The translations under genes and the position numbers were made by a program. From positions 1 through 31,401 of the IMG/VR virus record IMGVR_UViG_3300025322_000114: 31,401 nt of DNA; one strand, written 5' to 3'. The notes beneath the pieces were generated by a model that did not search any database, was not told where the DNA came from, and saw nothing but the letters and a program-made list of their open reading frames with translations. The first letter of the stretch is position 1. Every line of letters starts with the position of its first letter. Of this stretch, positions 14,274-20,074 are shown piece by piece. This DNA comes from a virus.

Positions 14274-14603
14274 CTATGTTCCTTTACACTCCGATAACTT
14301 ACGAGGACTCCAATGTAAGTCCCTTTCGATAGGCAAGCCGAACTGCCCACGGAAATCCACAAGCTCCTTCATGTCGAAGTATCCAAACTCGAACTCATGG
14401 ATATGTGCAGCACCGAAGGCTCTCCGAGTAGTCGGATCGTACTCAGCTATGTACCATGTGCCCGCACCCGCTGGATTAAACAACTTAACCAAAGCCTGTG
14501 GGTTGTATCCAGCATGTTTTGGCACATTATCCGACGCCCGGATGTACCGATACGCTGGCCTGTTCTGGAACGTACTAATCTCCAAGTCAGGTTTGTGTGC
14601 CAT
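14274..14603 (-). CDS. DUF2958-family protein
   Basis: The 109-aa product matches the known layout of DUF2958: a central GTWYIAEYD strand pair, then a HEFEFGYFDMKEL segment and a final LPIERDLHWSP. The function of the family is unknown; it is common in plasmids and phages. GTGGAGAAGTAGTT precedes the ATG; the preceding gene ends 2 nt before this ATG. Confidence 0.78.
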   Translation of the reverse strand: MAHKPDLEISTFQNRPAYRYIRASDNVPKHAGYNPQALVKLFNPAGAGTWYIAEYDPTTRRAFGAAHIHEFEFGYFDMKELVDFRGQFGLPIERDLHWSPRKLSECKGT

Positions 14604-14605
14604 AA

Positions 14606-15013
14606 CTACTTCTCCACCCTAACAACACAGGACTTCTGGATGTACTCCACCAGCCCAAGCAACTTCAACCCTGGACGCCTTACCGTAACCTCAGTCACGA
14701 TCTGTTGACCATAACCTATAGGCAGCACCTCAACGTGGGCTCTCCCTATGCTCTCCAAATACCGCGCCGCGTCAAGCGGAGCCAAAAATCGCCTCCCACC
14801 CGAACGGCGGTTTTTTGGTGCGGTTCGGGCTCTCCCTCGCGCACCCTTGTAGCCCGCTAAGTTATGCTCGACTATCTTAGTGTTCCCTCGCATGAGTGGC
14901 GGTGAGCATGTCTCGGGGTTCCTCATAACCCCCGATGGATCGTTAGATAGCCCCGACAGTACCTTCTCCCGAAGCATCGCCCGATACCTCTTTGCCTTGC
15001 AGTAAGCTCTCAC
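14606..15013 (-). CDS. Hypothetical basic protein, 135 aa
   Basis: GTG start at 15013 with AAAGGAGGTTCAAC upstream. The first 80 residues are strongly basic (KGARGRARTAPKNRR) and may bind nucleic acid; the C-terminal part is beta-rich. Its 5' end overlaps the previous gene by 70 nt. Not recognised. Confidence 0.6.
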   Translation of the reverse strand: MRAYCKAKRYRAMLREKVLSGLSNDPSGVMRNPETCSPPLMRGNTKIVEHNLAGYKGARGRARTAPKNRRSGGRRFLAPLDAARYLESIGRAHVEVLPIGYGQQIVTEVTVRRPGLKLLGLVEYIQKSCVVRVEK

Positions 15014-15188
15014 GTTGAACCTCCTTTACGAGCCACTCAAACACGAAGCGTCTTGTGTGGGCTGGGATGCTGTATGGGTCCAGGTACTTGATTTCGCTGC
15101 TTAGTACACTAGTACCTTGCTTAAGTAGCCGCCCGTACAGCATCTCCGCCGCTTCGTACAGTCGCTCAGTGTTCATCATTTGTAGCAT
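14943..15188 (-). CDS. Hypothetical protein, 81 aa
   Basis: The ATG at 15188 directly follows the stop of the preceding gene (TAGATG), indicating coupling. The product is helical (LYEAAEMLYGRLLKQ) with an Arg/Phe-rich centre. The last ~24 codons overlap the next gene in another frame. No family recognised. Confidence 0.55.
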   Translation of the reverse strand: MLQMMNTERLYEAAEMLYGRLLKQGTSVLSSEIKYLDPYSIPAHTRRFVFEWLVKEVQRESLLQGKEVSGDASGEGTVGAI

Positions 15189-15365
15189 CTACGCAGAAGG
15201 CTGCGTAAGCGTAACCTCTTCACCCAACTCAGCGGCCAACAACGGGATAAGCTCGGCCTTATCCGCGTCCGTTAGCTTCTTTACATCATCAGCGAATGCC
15301 TTGAGGCTCTGCTGCGGAAGCTGCCCAAAGAATGTCCGACACGCGACAACGAAAGACTTTGCCAT
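15189..15365 (-). CDS. Hypothetical helical protein, 58 aa
   Basis: AAAAGGAGGAGAATAGTC precedes the ATG at 15365, and the frame fills the space between two genes exactly. The product is a small helical protein (TFFGQLPQQSLKAFADDVKK, then ADKAELIPLLAAELG), similar in style to short phage proteins of unknown role. Confidence 0.68.
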   Translation of the reverse strand: MAKSFVVACRTFFGQLPQQSLKAFADDVKKLTDADKAELIPLLAAELGEEVTLTQPSA

Positions 15366-15367
15366 GA

Positions 15368-15658
15368 CTATTCTCCTCCTTTTTCAATCGCCTTTACCAA
15401 CCCGGCACCAAACTTCGCCCCGAAATTCCACCCTACGCGCTTGTCATTCACTGTCACAGTCATGATCTCGTCATGGACTAACTCCAATAGCCGATGATAC
15501 TGTTCATGCGACAGAACAGCACCATCATGTCCTGGGACTCTAATCCACATAGACCAGGGATTTTTGTTAAGCTGTACCTCAGCTTTTATCTGTCTCAACC
15601 GAGACAGCAACAAGTTCTCAGCTTCGAGACGCTCAAGTTGTGTCATTTGCGGCGTCAT
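15368..15658 (-). CDS. Hypothetical protein, 96 aa
   Basis: An N-terminal coiled-coil helix (LERLEAENLLLSRLRQI) is followed by an alpha/beta part. The ATG overlaps the upstream stop (ATGA). The stop lies within the ribosome site of the next gene. Not recognised. Confidence 0.62.
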   Translation of the reverse strand: MTPQMTQLERLEAENLLLSRLRQIKAEVQLNKNPWSMWIRVPGHDGAVLSHEQYHRLLELVHDEIMTVTVNDKRVGWNFGAKFGAGLVKAIEKGGE

Positions 15659-16044
15659 TCTCTTGGGAGCAAATCGTTTTCCGTAAGTACCTGTTTATAT
15701 TCCTCAATCTTACAGGAAAGGGCGGCGTCATATTCCAAGGTAAATGCTATCAAAGCGGTATAGGCGTCTCCTGCGTGAGACATCACGTGATGTGCCTCGT
15801 TTATGTACTGAGTGCTGGTAAACGATCTAGCTCTGTTTAGTGTTAGCGAATTCCGCTCCGATAAAAAGGGCGGAGGAGGGAACACAAAACCGGAAAAGCA
15901 CCACTCATTAGGATCGACCCCCAAAGCTTTCGCTGTAAACCACCGTAACGGTGCAATTACTATGACTTTCCAAGCTTCCGCTCCTTGGCTTTCAACATCT
16001 GGCCCACGCAAACCAGCACAAACGAGATACGGTAATGGTTTCAT
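15655..16044 (-). CDS. Hypothetical protein, 129 aa
   Basis: CGGAGGTAGTC precedes the ATG. The N-terminus is beta-rich (WKVIVIAPLRWFTAKALG) with a Pro-rich loop (FPPPPF) and a helical C-terminus. Not recognised. It follows the secreted-protein gene at 16057 within the operon. Confidence 0.62.
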   Translation of the reverse strand: MKPLPYLVCAGLRGPDVESQGAEAWKVIVIAPLRWFTAKALGVDPNEWCFSGFVFPPPPFLSERNSLTLNRARSFTSTQYINEAHHVMSHAGDAYTALIAFTLEYDAALSCKIEEYKQVLTENDLLPRE

Positions 16045-16056
16045 GACTACCTCCGC

Positions 16057-16248
16057 TCAAAACTTCCTTGTTGGAAAGTCCGGTATGTTATCCCCCTTAA
16101 GTATCTTCGGGGAGACTAAGGCACAGATTATGACAGCATTCTCGTCTCGCAGTTCGTAGTTACACTGCGCCTTATCCGCTCCTGACCACTGACCTAACAG
16201 GATTGCAAGGGCCGTGAGGAAAGCTTTCAGGGCCATTACAGGTTCCAT
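16057..16248 (-). CDS. Small exported protein, 63 aa
   Basis: The N-terminal segment (MALKAFLTALAILLG) is a typical signal peptide or TM anchor; the short mature part has two cysteines (near 29 and 42) and no known motif. GAGAGGAAGGTC lies before the ATG at 16248, a second ATG is four codons on. Together with the one-TM peptide just upstream it may form an envelope-directed pair. Confidence 0.6.
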   Translation of the reverse strand: MEPVMALKAFLTALAILLGQWSGADKAQCNYELRDENAVIICALVSPKILKGDNIPDFPTRKF

Positions 16249-16258
16249 GACCTTCCTC

Positions 16259-16354
16259 TCAATTTGCTAGTGCCAAGACCAACACAAGCGCCACAATGAC
16301 GAGACAGATGATGTACGCATACACTGCGCCGGGTCTGATGGTTTGTATGCTCAT
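16259..16354 (-). CDS. One-TM peptide, 31 aa
   Basis: The tiny frame encodes a short polar N-terminus and one perfect TM helix (residues ~11-30, rich in Val/Leu/Ile). TTAGGGGTGA lies just ahead of the ATG, rather close. It fits between two genes with no other candidate. Small single-helix peptides like this may be regulators of membrane enzymes or toxins; no family is evident. Confidence 0.5.
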   Translation of the reverse strand: MSIQTIRPGAVYAYIICLVIVALVLVLALAN

Positions 16355-16360
16355 TCACCC

Positions 16361-16624
16361 CTAACCTTTCCGCGCCGCTTGGCATTGTAAGCAAGTCGCA
16401 TCGTCTGGAAAGTGCATTGTGCCTAACGCTGTGAGGCTGGTAAGTGCATCGTATGAATATAGGCCGTGCTTAATTGGCACGTGGACACGCGAGGCGTCAC
16501 GCTTCCATGTCCTCACCCTCCCATTCACTCGCCACCTTCGGCAAGTCCCGTCGGCGTTGAAGTAGCCCGTTTCGTGAAGTATATCACCAAGGGCCAATGC
16601 TTTCGCTTGTTCTAAACTAATCAT
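16361..16624 (-). CDS. Conserved phage hypothetical protein, 87 aa
   Basis: The ATG at 16624 has GAGAAGGGTACTGCC upstream; a longer TTG-started reading is less likely. The first part (ISLEQAKALALGDILHETG, then NADGTCRRWRVNG) is a pattern I associate with small proteins seen in many uncultured tailed phages, beta-rich and basic. There is a final C-x2-C. Function unknown. Confidence 0.65.
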   Translation of the reverse strand: MISLEQAKALALGDILHETGYFNADGTCRRWRVNGRVRTWKRDASRVHVPIKHGLYSYDALTSLTALGTMHFPDDATCLQCQAARKG

Positions 16625-16653
16625 GGCAGTACCCTTCTCATCTCTTGTCTCCG

Positions 16654-16839
16654 TCAATCAGGGTCAGTCCCACCAATGCTATCCTCCACCGACCGTGCAG
16701 GATGCAGAGCCACAGTCTTTGCCTCAGTCCCACACACATGACACTTGGCCGGGACAGTAGATACAACCGCAAAGAGAAACTTGTGGTCCCTACAATTCTC
16801 GTTTTCGCAGTATGCGTGGACCTCGTATGTAGTATCCAT
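16654..16839 (-). CDS. Zinc-binding protein, 61 aa
   Basis: Start at 16839 after AGAGGCTTAGTT. The sequence has a C-x4-C pair (CENENC) and a CHVC pair about 23 residues later, with a beta-hairpin between them, a rubredoxin/zinc-ribbon pattern. Function unknown; one of the series of zinc ribbons in this operon. Confidence 0.63.
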   Translation of the reverse strand: MDTTYEVHAYCENENCRDHKFLFAVVSTVPAKCHVCGTEAKTVALHPARSVEDSIGGTDPD

Positions 16840-16841
16840 AA

Positions 16842-17069
16842 CTAAGCCTCTTGCCTTATCCAATAACCGGACTCGAAGTGTTCCCCAAGTTCATCCCTGA
16901 TCCACCGACCACCCACAGTCGCGTGTATCTGCCTGCCCGCCAACCTCTGCACAAACCTCTCAGCCCTAAAACGACAATAGGCGCGGACGTAGTGGATAAC
17001 CTCGCCGTTCAGGATGATCGGTATGTGATACCGTCCCTTGTCGTCCCTTGGCTTAAGTAGAATGCTCAT
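16842..17069 (-). CDS. Hypothetical basic protein, 75 aa
   Basis: The ATG at 17069 overlaps the upstream stop (ATGA) and has GTGAGGGAGCGGCC ahead. The product is basic and Arg/Tyr-rich, predicted alpha/beta, with no cysteine pairs. Not recognised. Confidence 0.6.
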   Translation of the reverse strand: MSILLKPRDDKGRYHIPIILNGEVIHYVRAYCRFRAERFVQRLAGRQIHATVGGRWIRDELGEHFESGYWIRQEA

Positions 17070-17290
17070 GGCCGCTCCCTCACCGTGCAACCTTTGTTTA
17101 GTGGGTGATCCCAGTCCTTACCGAAACCATAGTCTCGGTAAACGAGTGTAGCACCACACTTACTACAGCACGGCTTACTTTGTGCTACCCACTTATCCAC
17201 TGGGCTATCCTCATGTATTGCTGGATGAATCTCCTCAAGATTGGCGCGCATCTGACTACCCGGCCATCTTTGACCACAAAACCTGCACAC
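17066..17290 (-). CDS. Zinc-ribbon protein, 74 aa
   Basis: Cysteine pairs C2-x2-C5 and, near residue 41, CCSKC suggest a zinc ribbon split by a helix. The start is uncertain: a GTG at 17290 lies directly before the first Cys, with no good ribosome site, and the frame has a stop four codons earlier. Ends in an ATGA overlap with the next gene. Confidence 0.55.
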   Translation of the reverse strand: MCRFCGQRWPGSQMRANLEEIHPAIHEDSPVDKWVAQSKPCCSKCGATLVYRDYGFGKDWDHPLNKGCTVRERP

Positions 17291-17323
17291 AGGTATGAGT
17301 TACATACCCTGTACAGACCATCC

Positions 17324-17584
17324 TTAAGCATTAGCTTTGTGGTCAATAATAGCCTGGATTGACAGCTTGCTAGGCTTGCTCGTAGGCTGCACCTGCCTCT
17401 TGACTAGAAGCTGGCCCTTGCCTAACCCCAAGCCGATACCCACACGCTCATGATGAGGCAGACACATGAACGCCCAAGGGCCAAGCTTAGTCTTGCCGTC
17501 CACAAGCGCATGGCACTTGACACCGTTCAACCGGCAAAAATCACAGTTCGGATACTCGTTAACCTGGACCGTGAAGGTGGCCAT
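17324..17584 (-). CDS. Conserved phage zinc-binding protein, 86 aa
   Basis: The N-terminus has CDFC, then KCHALVDGKTKLGPWAFMC and PHHERVGIGLGLGKGQ. This CxxC - VDGKT - GPWA-MC - H - GLGLGKGQ layout is one I have seen in many tailed phages, usually as a zinc-finger of unknown role. GAGGTAGCATC precedes the ATG. It lies near the start of the leftward operon and should be expressed early. Confidence 0.75.
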   Translation of the reverse strand: MATFTVQVNEYPNCDFCRLNGVKCHALVDGKTKLGPWAFMCLPHHERVGIGLGLGKGQLLVKRQVQPTSKPSKLSIQAIIDHKANA

Positions 17585-17593
17585 GATGCTACC

Positions 17594-17827
17594 TCACTTC
17601 GGCCAAATGCTGTTAGCTTGCTGCTTTGCCTGCCTACCAGCGCAGGCGATCAGCACATCCGACCAAGCTGCACGACTAGCCCTTATCATGTCAGGTGTTT
17701 TGAACCTTACCTCACCGTTATCAAGAAAGTCAAGCTTAATCCCCTTAGCTTGAGCAGCAGCGAGGATTTGACCTTCCGTCATCAAGACTGTAAGCCTCGC
17801 TTTCAGGAGCATGTCAAGTCTTGCCAT
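17594..17827 (-). CDS. Hypothetical protein, 77 aa
   Basis: The start at 17827 (GGCGAGGCAAGGTCA upstream) is preferred over an earlier in-frame ATG that lies in the spacer. The product is helical, with a KAKG-containing strand-like middle and a final RAAWSDVLIACAGRQAKQQ helix. Not recognised. Confidence 0.58.
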   Translation of the reverse strand: MARLDMLLKARLTVLMTEGQILAAAQAKGIKLDFLDNGEVRFKTPDMIRASRAAWSDVLIACAGRQAKQQANSIWPK

Positions 17828-17895
17828 TGACCTTGCCTCGCCCGTGTGATAAAGTGTAGGCGAGGGCGATATGTTATCCACCCCCGCCCGTGGGT

Positions 17896-18162
17896 TTACT
17901 GCACTTCGCCGGTGTCGGCTTTCGGCTTCACCGAAAGCTTGCTGTCGTTGGCCGTGATGAAGGCCATAATCTCTGCCTGCGCCGCAAAGAGCCTAAGCCA
18001 TTGCTCTTTGTACAGCGTTACCGGAAACTTGCCCAAGCCGTAGATACTGACTGCGCCCTTCACGGACACCTTAGGCGTGGGCTTGGTGAACTTGCTGGTG
18101 CGAAGGGCTTGATTTTCCGATTCCAGGGTAGCAATACGTGCCTCATACTCTGCCCGATTCAT
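17896..18162 (-). CDS. Conserved phage hypothetical protein, 88 aa; first gene of the leftward operon
   Basis: The ATG at 18162 has AGGAGGATCACC ahead. An N-terminal coiled coil (residues 4-20) precedes a conserved-looking module, GAVSIYGLGKFPVTLYKEQW, that I associate with many short phage proteins. It is the first gene after the control region and should be among the earliest expressed. Function unknown. Confidence 0.72.
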   Translation of the reverse strand: MNRAEYEARIATLESENQALRTSKFTKPTPKVSVKGAVSIYGLGKFPVTLYKEQWLRLFAAQAEIMAFITANDSKLSVKPKADTGEVQ

Positions 18163-18242
18163 GGTGATCCTCCTGGGCACTTAGCCCTGTGTGATGGGGT
18201 GACAGCCGCGACTGGCCGACATGGTGTGCAGGGTGTGTACCA

Positions 18243-18316
18243 TGACGCGGTGCGGCGCGGTCGAACCCAACGAAATCGCGCACTTGACGCGATGCGTTAC
18301 GTGACGCGGTGCGTTA
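18243..18316. repeat. Three copies of the TGACGC-N3-GCG operator
   Basis: TGACGCGGTGCGGCG (18243-18257, right arm degenerate), TGACGCGATGCGTTA (18285-18299) and TGACGCGGTGCGTTA (18302-18316). The last two are 17 bp apart start to start, on slightly shifted faces of the helix. The same element recurs at 18383, 21613, 30460 and (inverted) 8002, so it is most likely the site of a phage repressor or activator. Confidence 0.6.
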
Positions 18317-18320
18317 AAAG

Positions 18321-18382
18321 TGTGCCGTTTTGGCGCAGTTTAGTGTGCCGACCAACACACCAAACTGTGCCGATTTGGCACA
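18321..18382. repeat. TGTGCC...GGCACA palindromes (second operator family)
   Basis: TGTGCCGTTTTGGCGCA (18321-18337) and TGTGCCGATTTGGCACA (18366-18382) are near-identical palindromes. Between them is a half-like site, TGTGCCGACCAACACA (18344-18359). Starts are 22-23 bp apart, about two helical turns, so bound proteins would line up on one face. Confidence 0.6.
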
Positions 18383-18397
18383 TGACGCATTGCGTCA
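18383..18397. promoter_or_regulatory. Perfect 15-bp palindromic operator
   Basis: TGACGCATTGCGTCA is a perfect 7-1-7 palindrome and the best copy of the family. It immediately follows the second TGTGCC-type palindrome, so two different proteins could compete or cooperate here. Confidence 0.6.
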
Positions 18398-18419
18398 TCG
18401 CGTGTCCGAAGTCTTCCCT

Positions 18420-18425
18420 AGTGTA
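18420..18425 (-). promoter_or_regulatory. Possible -10 box of the leftward promoter
   Basis: The minus strand has TACACT, the same -10 found in the promoters at 21.55 and 30.48 kb. At the -35 distance there is no good hexamer; instead the tandem AGTCTTACA repeats lie there, so it could be an activator-dependent promoter for the leftward operon. Confidence 0.35.
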
Positions 18426-18433
18426 GCAAGTGC

Positions 18434-18460
18434 TGTAAGACTTACTAGACTTGTAAGACT
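18434..18460. repeat. Three tandem 9-bp repeats
   Basis: TGTAAGACT, TACTAGACT and TGTAAGACT follow one another with no spacer. The first and third are identical, the middle differs at three positions. They sit just upstream of the possible leftward -10 and look like a tandem protein-binding array. Confidence 0.55.
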
Positions 18461-18472
18461 AAACGCGCGCCC

Positions 18473-18525
18473 GTCGGATCAGACACGCGCCGGTAGGCGC
18501 AGACTCGCGTCCGATCAGACACGCG
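18473..18525. repeat. 17-bp direct repeat, two copies
   Basis: GTCGGATCAGACACGCG (18473-18489) and GTCCGATCAGACACGCG (18509-18525) differ at one base and are 36 bp apart. They could be another regulator site or iterons. They sit in a very GC-rich segment. Confidence 0.55.
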
Positions 18526-18530
18526 GGGGA

Positions 18531-18564
18531 CTCGCGCACACGCACACGCGCACACGCCCGCGAG
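18531..18564. repeat. Alternating purine-pyrimidine tract with terminal inverted repeat
   Basis: A run of CG/CA steps (about 30 bp) bounded by CTCGCG and CGCGAG. Such tracts favour left-handed DNA under negative supercoiling and the ends can pair as a hairpin. Lies ~85 bp upstream of the rightward -10. Confidence 0.4.
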
Positions 18565-18623
18565 CAAGCCGGGGTGGGGGCGGGCTCTCTCCCTTCGGAA
18601 TTCGATTCGGTTTCTCGCTAAAT

Positions 18624-18652
18624 TTTCACCATTTTTCTTGTTTCTATAATAG
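18624..18652 (+). promoter_or_regulatory. Rightward promoter before the 89-aa gene
   Basis: A TATAAT -10 (in TTTCTATAATAGAAG) is preceded at 16 bp by TTTTCA, a 4-of-6 match to the -35. The surrounding AT-rich stretch contrasts with the GC-rich repeats upstream. It should drive the genes from 18716 and probably the tRNAs. Confidence 0.6.
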
Positions 18653-18715
18653 AAGTGTGATAGAATGGATGTCCTAGGTGCAACACACACACACACATCA
18701 CAGGAGGGCATGAGC

Positions 18716-18985
18716 ATGGCGAAGTCGTTTTCATACGAAGGCAATAAAGCGAAGATAAGTGCTAAGTATGTGAAAAGGCCGCAGCGTGAAGTGAATGGCG
18801 TTCGTATTCCACCAGGCGATCATGTGTGCCTCACGTTCAGCAAAGCAAAGGGGTGTGAGGGTGGGATGGACATGTGGATGAGGGTGGACGAGGCAGTGGC
18901 AGTGATTGGGTGCTTGAGTGAGGCCATCTGGGATGTGTGTGTGGAGAAGTTCTGGGTGCCGGTTGCGAAAGGGGTTGACAAGTGA
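18716..18985 (+). CDS. Hypothetical protein, 89 aa
   Basis: Start at the second ATG (18716), which is 8 nt from AGGAGG; the first ATG (18710) is too close. The product has a basic N-terminus and a Cys/Trp-containing C-terminal half (VCVEKFWV). No family recognised. First gene of the rightward early transcript. Confidence 0.65.
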   Translation: MAKSFSYEGNKAKISAKYVKRPQREVNGVRIPPGDHVCLTFSKAKGCEGGMDMWMRVDEAVAVIGCLSEAIWDVCVEKFWVPVAKGVDK

Positions 18986-19173
18986 AGCCGAAATGCCTCG
19001 CGTGTGGGAAGACAGCACCTATAACGACTGGCCTGCCATTCGGCTACCGTGTTGGGTCAAGTATGGAATATGAATGGGCGTGCTTTTCGTGTTCAGACTG
19101 GCTGCTTCGTATGTTTAGAAGCTTTGGGTTTACATACCCCTGGAGGTGCTTAGGTGCTAGTATGGCTCATTGA
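18982..19173 (+). CDS. Zinc-ribbon protein, 63 aa
   Basis: The GTG start overlaps the previous stop (GTGA). CLAC at residues 5-8 and CFSC near 34-37 form a zinc ribbon; the sequence between them includes a Gly-rich turn. The C-terminal part is aromatic. Function unknown; its 3' end overlaps the next small gene. Confidence 0.62.
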   Translation: MKPKCLACGKTAPITTGLPFGYRVGSSMEYEWACFSCSDWLLRMFRSFGFTYPWRCLGASMAH

Positions 19174-19255
19174 AGCGTATGTGAGTGTTGTGTTAGTGTT
19201 TATACTGGTTTACTGGTGCGCCACGCGAGACACTGGAGGGCGGGATGGCCAGTGA
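19154..19255 (+). CDS. One-TM peptide, 33 aa
   Basis: TGGAGGTGCTTAG precedes a GTG at 19154. The peptide is a single hydrophobic helix (about residues 2-23) with a short polar Asp/Gly tail. It overlaps the genes on both sides by 10-20 nt, as is usual in this operon. Unknown function. Confidence 0.5.
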   Translation: MLVWLIEAYVSVVLVFILVYWCATRDTGGRDGQ

Positions 19256-19415
19256 ACGGACACTGAAGCATAAAGCAGAAAGAAAGAGAATTCGCATACT
19301 TACGTGTAAAACACACGGGACACACACAACATGGGTGAAGCATGGTGATGACTTGGCATGTATGCGCTGTGCAATCACTGCGGGGCTAGTAAAAGACAAA
19401 CGGTGGGGACTATGA
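19245..19415 (+). CDS. Zinc-binding protein, 56 aa
   Basis: GGAGGGCGGG lies before the ATG. C21-x2-H24 and C39-x2-C42 make a CCHC-type site resembling the HNH/recombination endonuclease VII zinc core, but catalytic His-Asn residues are not seen. The N-terminus is strongly basic, suggesting nucleic-acid contact. Stop overlaps the next ATG (ATGA). Confidence 0.6.
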   Translation: MASERTLKHKAERKRIRILTCKTHGTHTTWVKHGDDLACMRCAITAGLVKDKRWGL

Positions 19416-19624
19416 ACGACGGAGAGGTACTGATTATCTGGGGGCTGCTGGTTGTATTTCTTGCTGTAATGTACTATCTAAACCTATACGAACAAAAGAA
19501 GCCTCGATGTAAGTGGCATACGTGGACGTACGTAGAAGAGAAGAAGCATTATAAGTGTTCAGTATGTGGTTGGATAGCGAATGGCTTTTTTGAAACAACA
19601 CTAAAAGACGTGCATATTCCGTAA
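19412..19624 (+). CDS. TM protein with C-terminal zinc ribbon, 70 aa
   Basis: The ATG overlaps the previous stop. One TM helix (about residues 5-22) is followed by a zinc-ribbon-like domain with CKWH and CSVC about 15 residues apart. The ribbon would face the cytoplasm or periplasm depending on orientation. Function unknown. Confidence 0.62.
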   Translation: MNDGEVLIIWGLLVVFLAVMYYLNLYEQKKPRCKWHTWTYVEEKKHYKCSVCGWIANGFFETTLKDVHIP

Positions 19625-19632
19625 GTTGGCTC

Positions 19633-19782
19633 ATGTACCAAGTGTGCAAGGAGTTGGGCCGGTGTTATACACTGGCCTACTATAACTTACCTGTGACTCT
19701 TAGTGACGGAATGTGTTTTGACTTGAGTGCCTTATACAGCCACCAAGTACGTGTGACACAGAGTCGGGTCACAGGACGCTAG
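19633..19782 (+). CDS. Possible small gene, 49 aa
   Basis: An ATG frame runs from just after the TM/zinc gene to 5 nt into tRNA-Thr. It has three cysteines and a plausible composition but no ribosome site. A hairpin (19657-19677) lies inside it. It may not be translated. Confidence 0.22.
   Translation: MYQVCKELGRCYTLAYYNLPVTLSDGMCFDLSALYSHQVRVTQSRVTGR
19657..19677 (+). other. Hairpin upstream of the tRNA genes
   Basis: GGCCGGTGT and ACACTGGCC pair over 9 bp (one G-U) with a 3-nt loop. No U-run follows, so it is more likely a processing or stalling element than a terminator. The rest of the 19625-19777 spacer shows no further clear signal. Confidence 0.4.
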
Positions 19783-19853
19783 ACTAGCTCATCAGGTAGA
19801 GCGGCTGCTTTGTAAGTAGCGGGTGCGGGGTTCGAGTCCTCGGTCTAGCTCCA
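19778..19853 (+). tRNA. tRNA-Thr (anticodon TGT)
   Basis: Complete cloverleaf: acceptor GCTAGAC/GTCTAGC, D-arm GCTC...GAGC, anticodon stem GCTGC/GTAGC with loop TTTGTAA, T-arm CGGGG-TTCGAGT-CCTCG with one G-U. 3' CCA is encoded. Reads ACA codons (and, by wobble, others in the Thr box). Confidence 0.92.
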
Positions 19854-19855
19854 GT

Positions 19856-19930
19856 TGTGGAGTAGTTCAACGGTAGAACAGGTGCCTGTTAAGCACCGCG
19901 CTGGAGGTTCGAGTCCTTCCTCCACAGCCA
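19856..19930 (+). tRNA. tRNA-Asn (anticodon GTT)
   Basis: Acceptor TGTGGAG/CTCCACA, D-arm GTTC...GAAC, anticodon stem GGTGC/GCACC with loop CTGTTAA, T-arm GGAGG-TTCGAGT-CCTTC, encoded CCA. Two nucleotides after tRNA-Thr, so probably one precursor. Confidence 0.92.
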
Positions 19931-19931
19931 C

Positions 19932-20007
19932 GGAGCCATAGGCGAACGGTCAAGCCCCCAGCCCTTCAAGCTGGTGATTGCGAGTTCGAATCTCGCTGGC
20001 TCTACCA
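19932..20007 (+). tRNA. Probable tRNA-Glu (anticodon TTC) with C at position 33
   Basis: Acceptor GGAGCCA/TGGCTCT (first pair G-U), D-arm GGC...GCC, anticodon stem CCAGC/GCTGG, T-arm GCGAG-TTCGAAT-CTCGC, encoded CCA. The 7-nt loop is CCTTCAA, giving TTC at 34-36 but C instead of the universal T at 33. All stems are sound, so it is unlikely to be a pseudogene. Confidence 0.8.
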
Positions 20008-20074
20008 TAGCCATGCTCATACCGAGTGTGTGCAGCGTTGGCTTGGGGGTCTGCCCTGGGCTACAAGGAGTCAT

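Larger units (their letters stand above)
18163..18715. promoter_or_regulatory. Divergent control region without genes (about 550 bp)
   Basis: No coding frame in this stretch looks real. It separates the leftward operon (first gene 17896-18162) from the rightward genes (18716 on). It holds several families of short repeats, listed separately: 15-bp palindromes, TGTGCC palindromes, three tandem 9-mers, two 17-bp direct repeats, an alternating CA/CG tract, a leftward -10-like element and a rightward promoter. An (AC)n run lies at 18681-18697 just before the ribosome site of the first rightward gene. Confidence 0.75.

Noticed and set aside
372-16044. Similarity between KALGIDPN (372-788 gene) and KALGVDPN (15655-16044 gene)
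   Set aside because: The match is limited to about eight residues in otherwise unrelated proteins; too short to call paralogues.
17890-18426. 178-aa plus-strand frame crossing the first leftward gene and the control region
   Set aside because: No ribosome site, Arg/Cys/His-rich shadow composition; it covers regulatory repeats and an opposite gene with good support.
18163-18715. CRISPR array
   Set aside because: Repeats here are 9-17 bp, differ in type, and lack uniform repeats with uniform spacers; no Cas genes are present. The Cas4-like features at 4636-5592 are those of a RecB-type recombination nuclease.
18445-18744. 99-aa minus-strand frame in the GC-rich control region
   Set aside because: It translates the CA/CG tract into repeated Cys/Ala/Arg and has no ribosome site.
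19778-20007. Integration (att) site at the tRNA genes
   Set aside because: The tRNAs are complete and no integrase or duplicated tRNA 3' end is visible in the window.
19889-20074. 61-aa minus-strand frame across two tRNA genes
   Set aside because: It is the complement of tRNA-Asn and tRNA-Glu (EPARFELAITSL-type artefact often seen over tRNAs).
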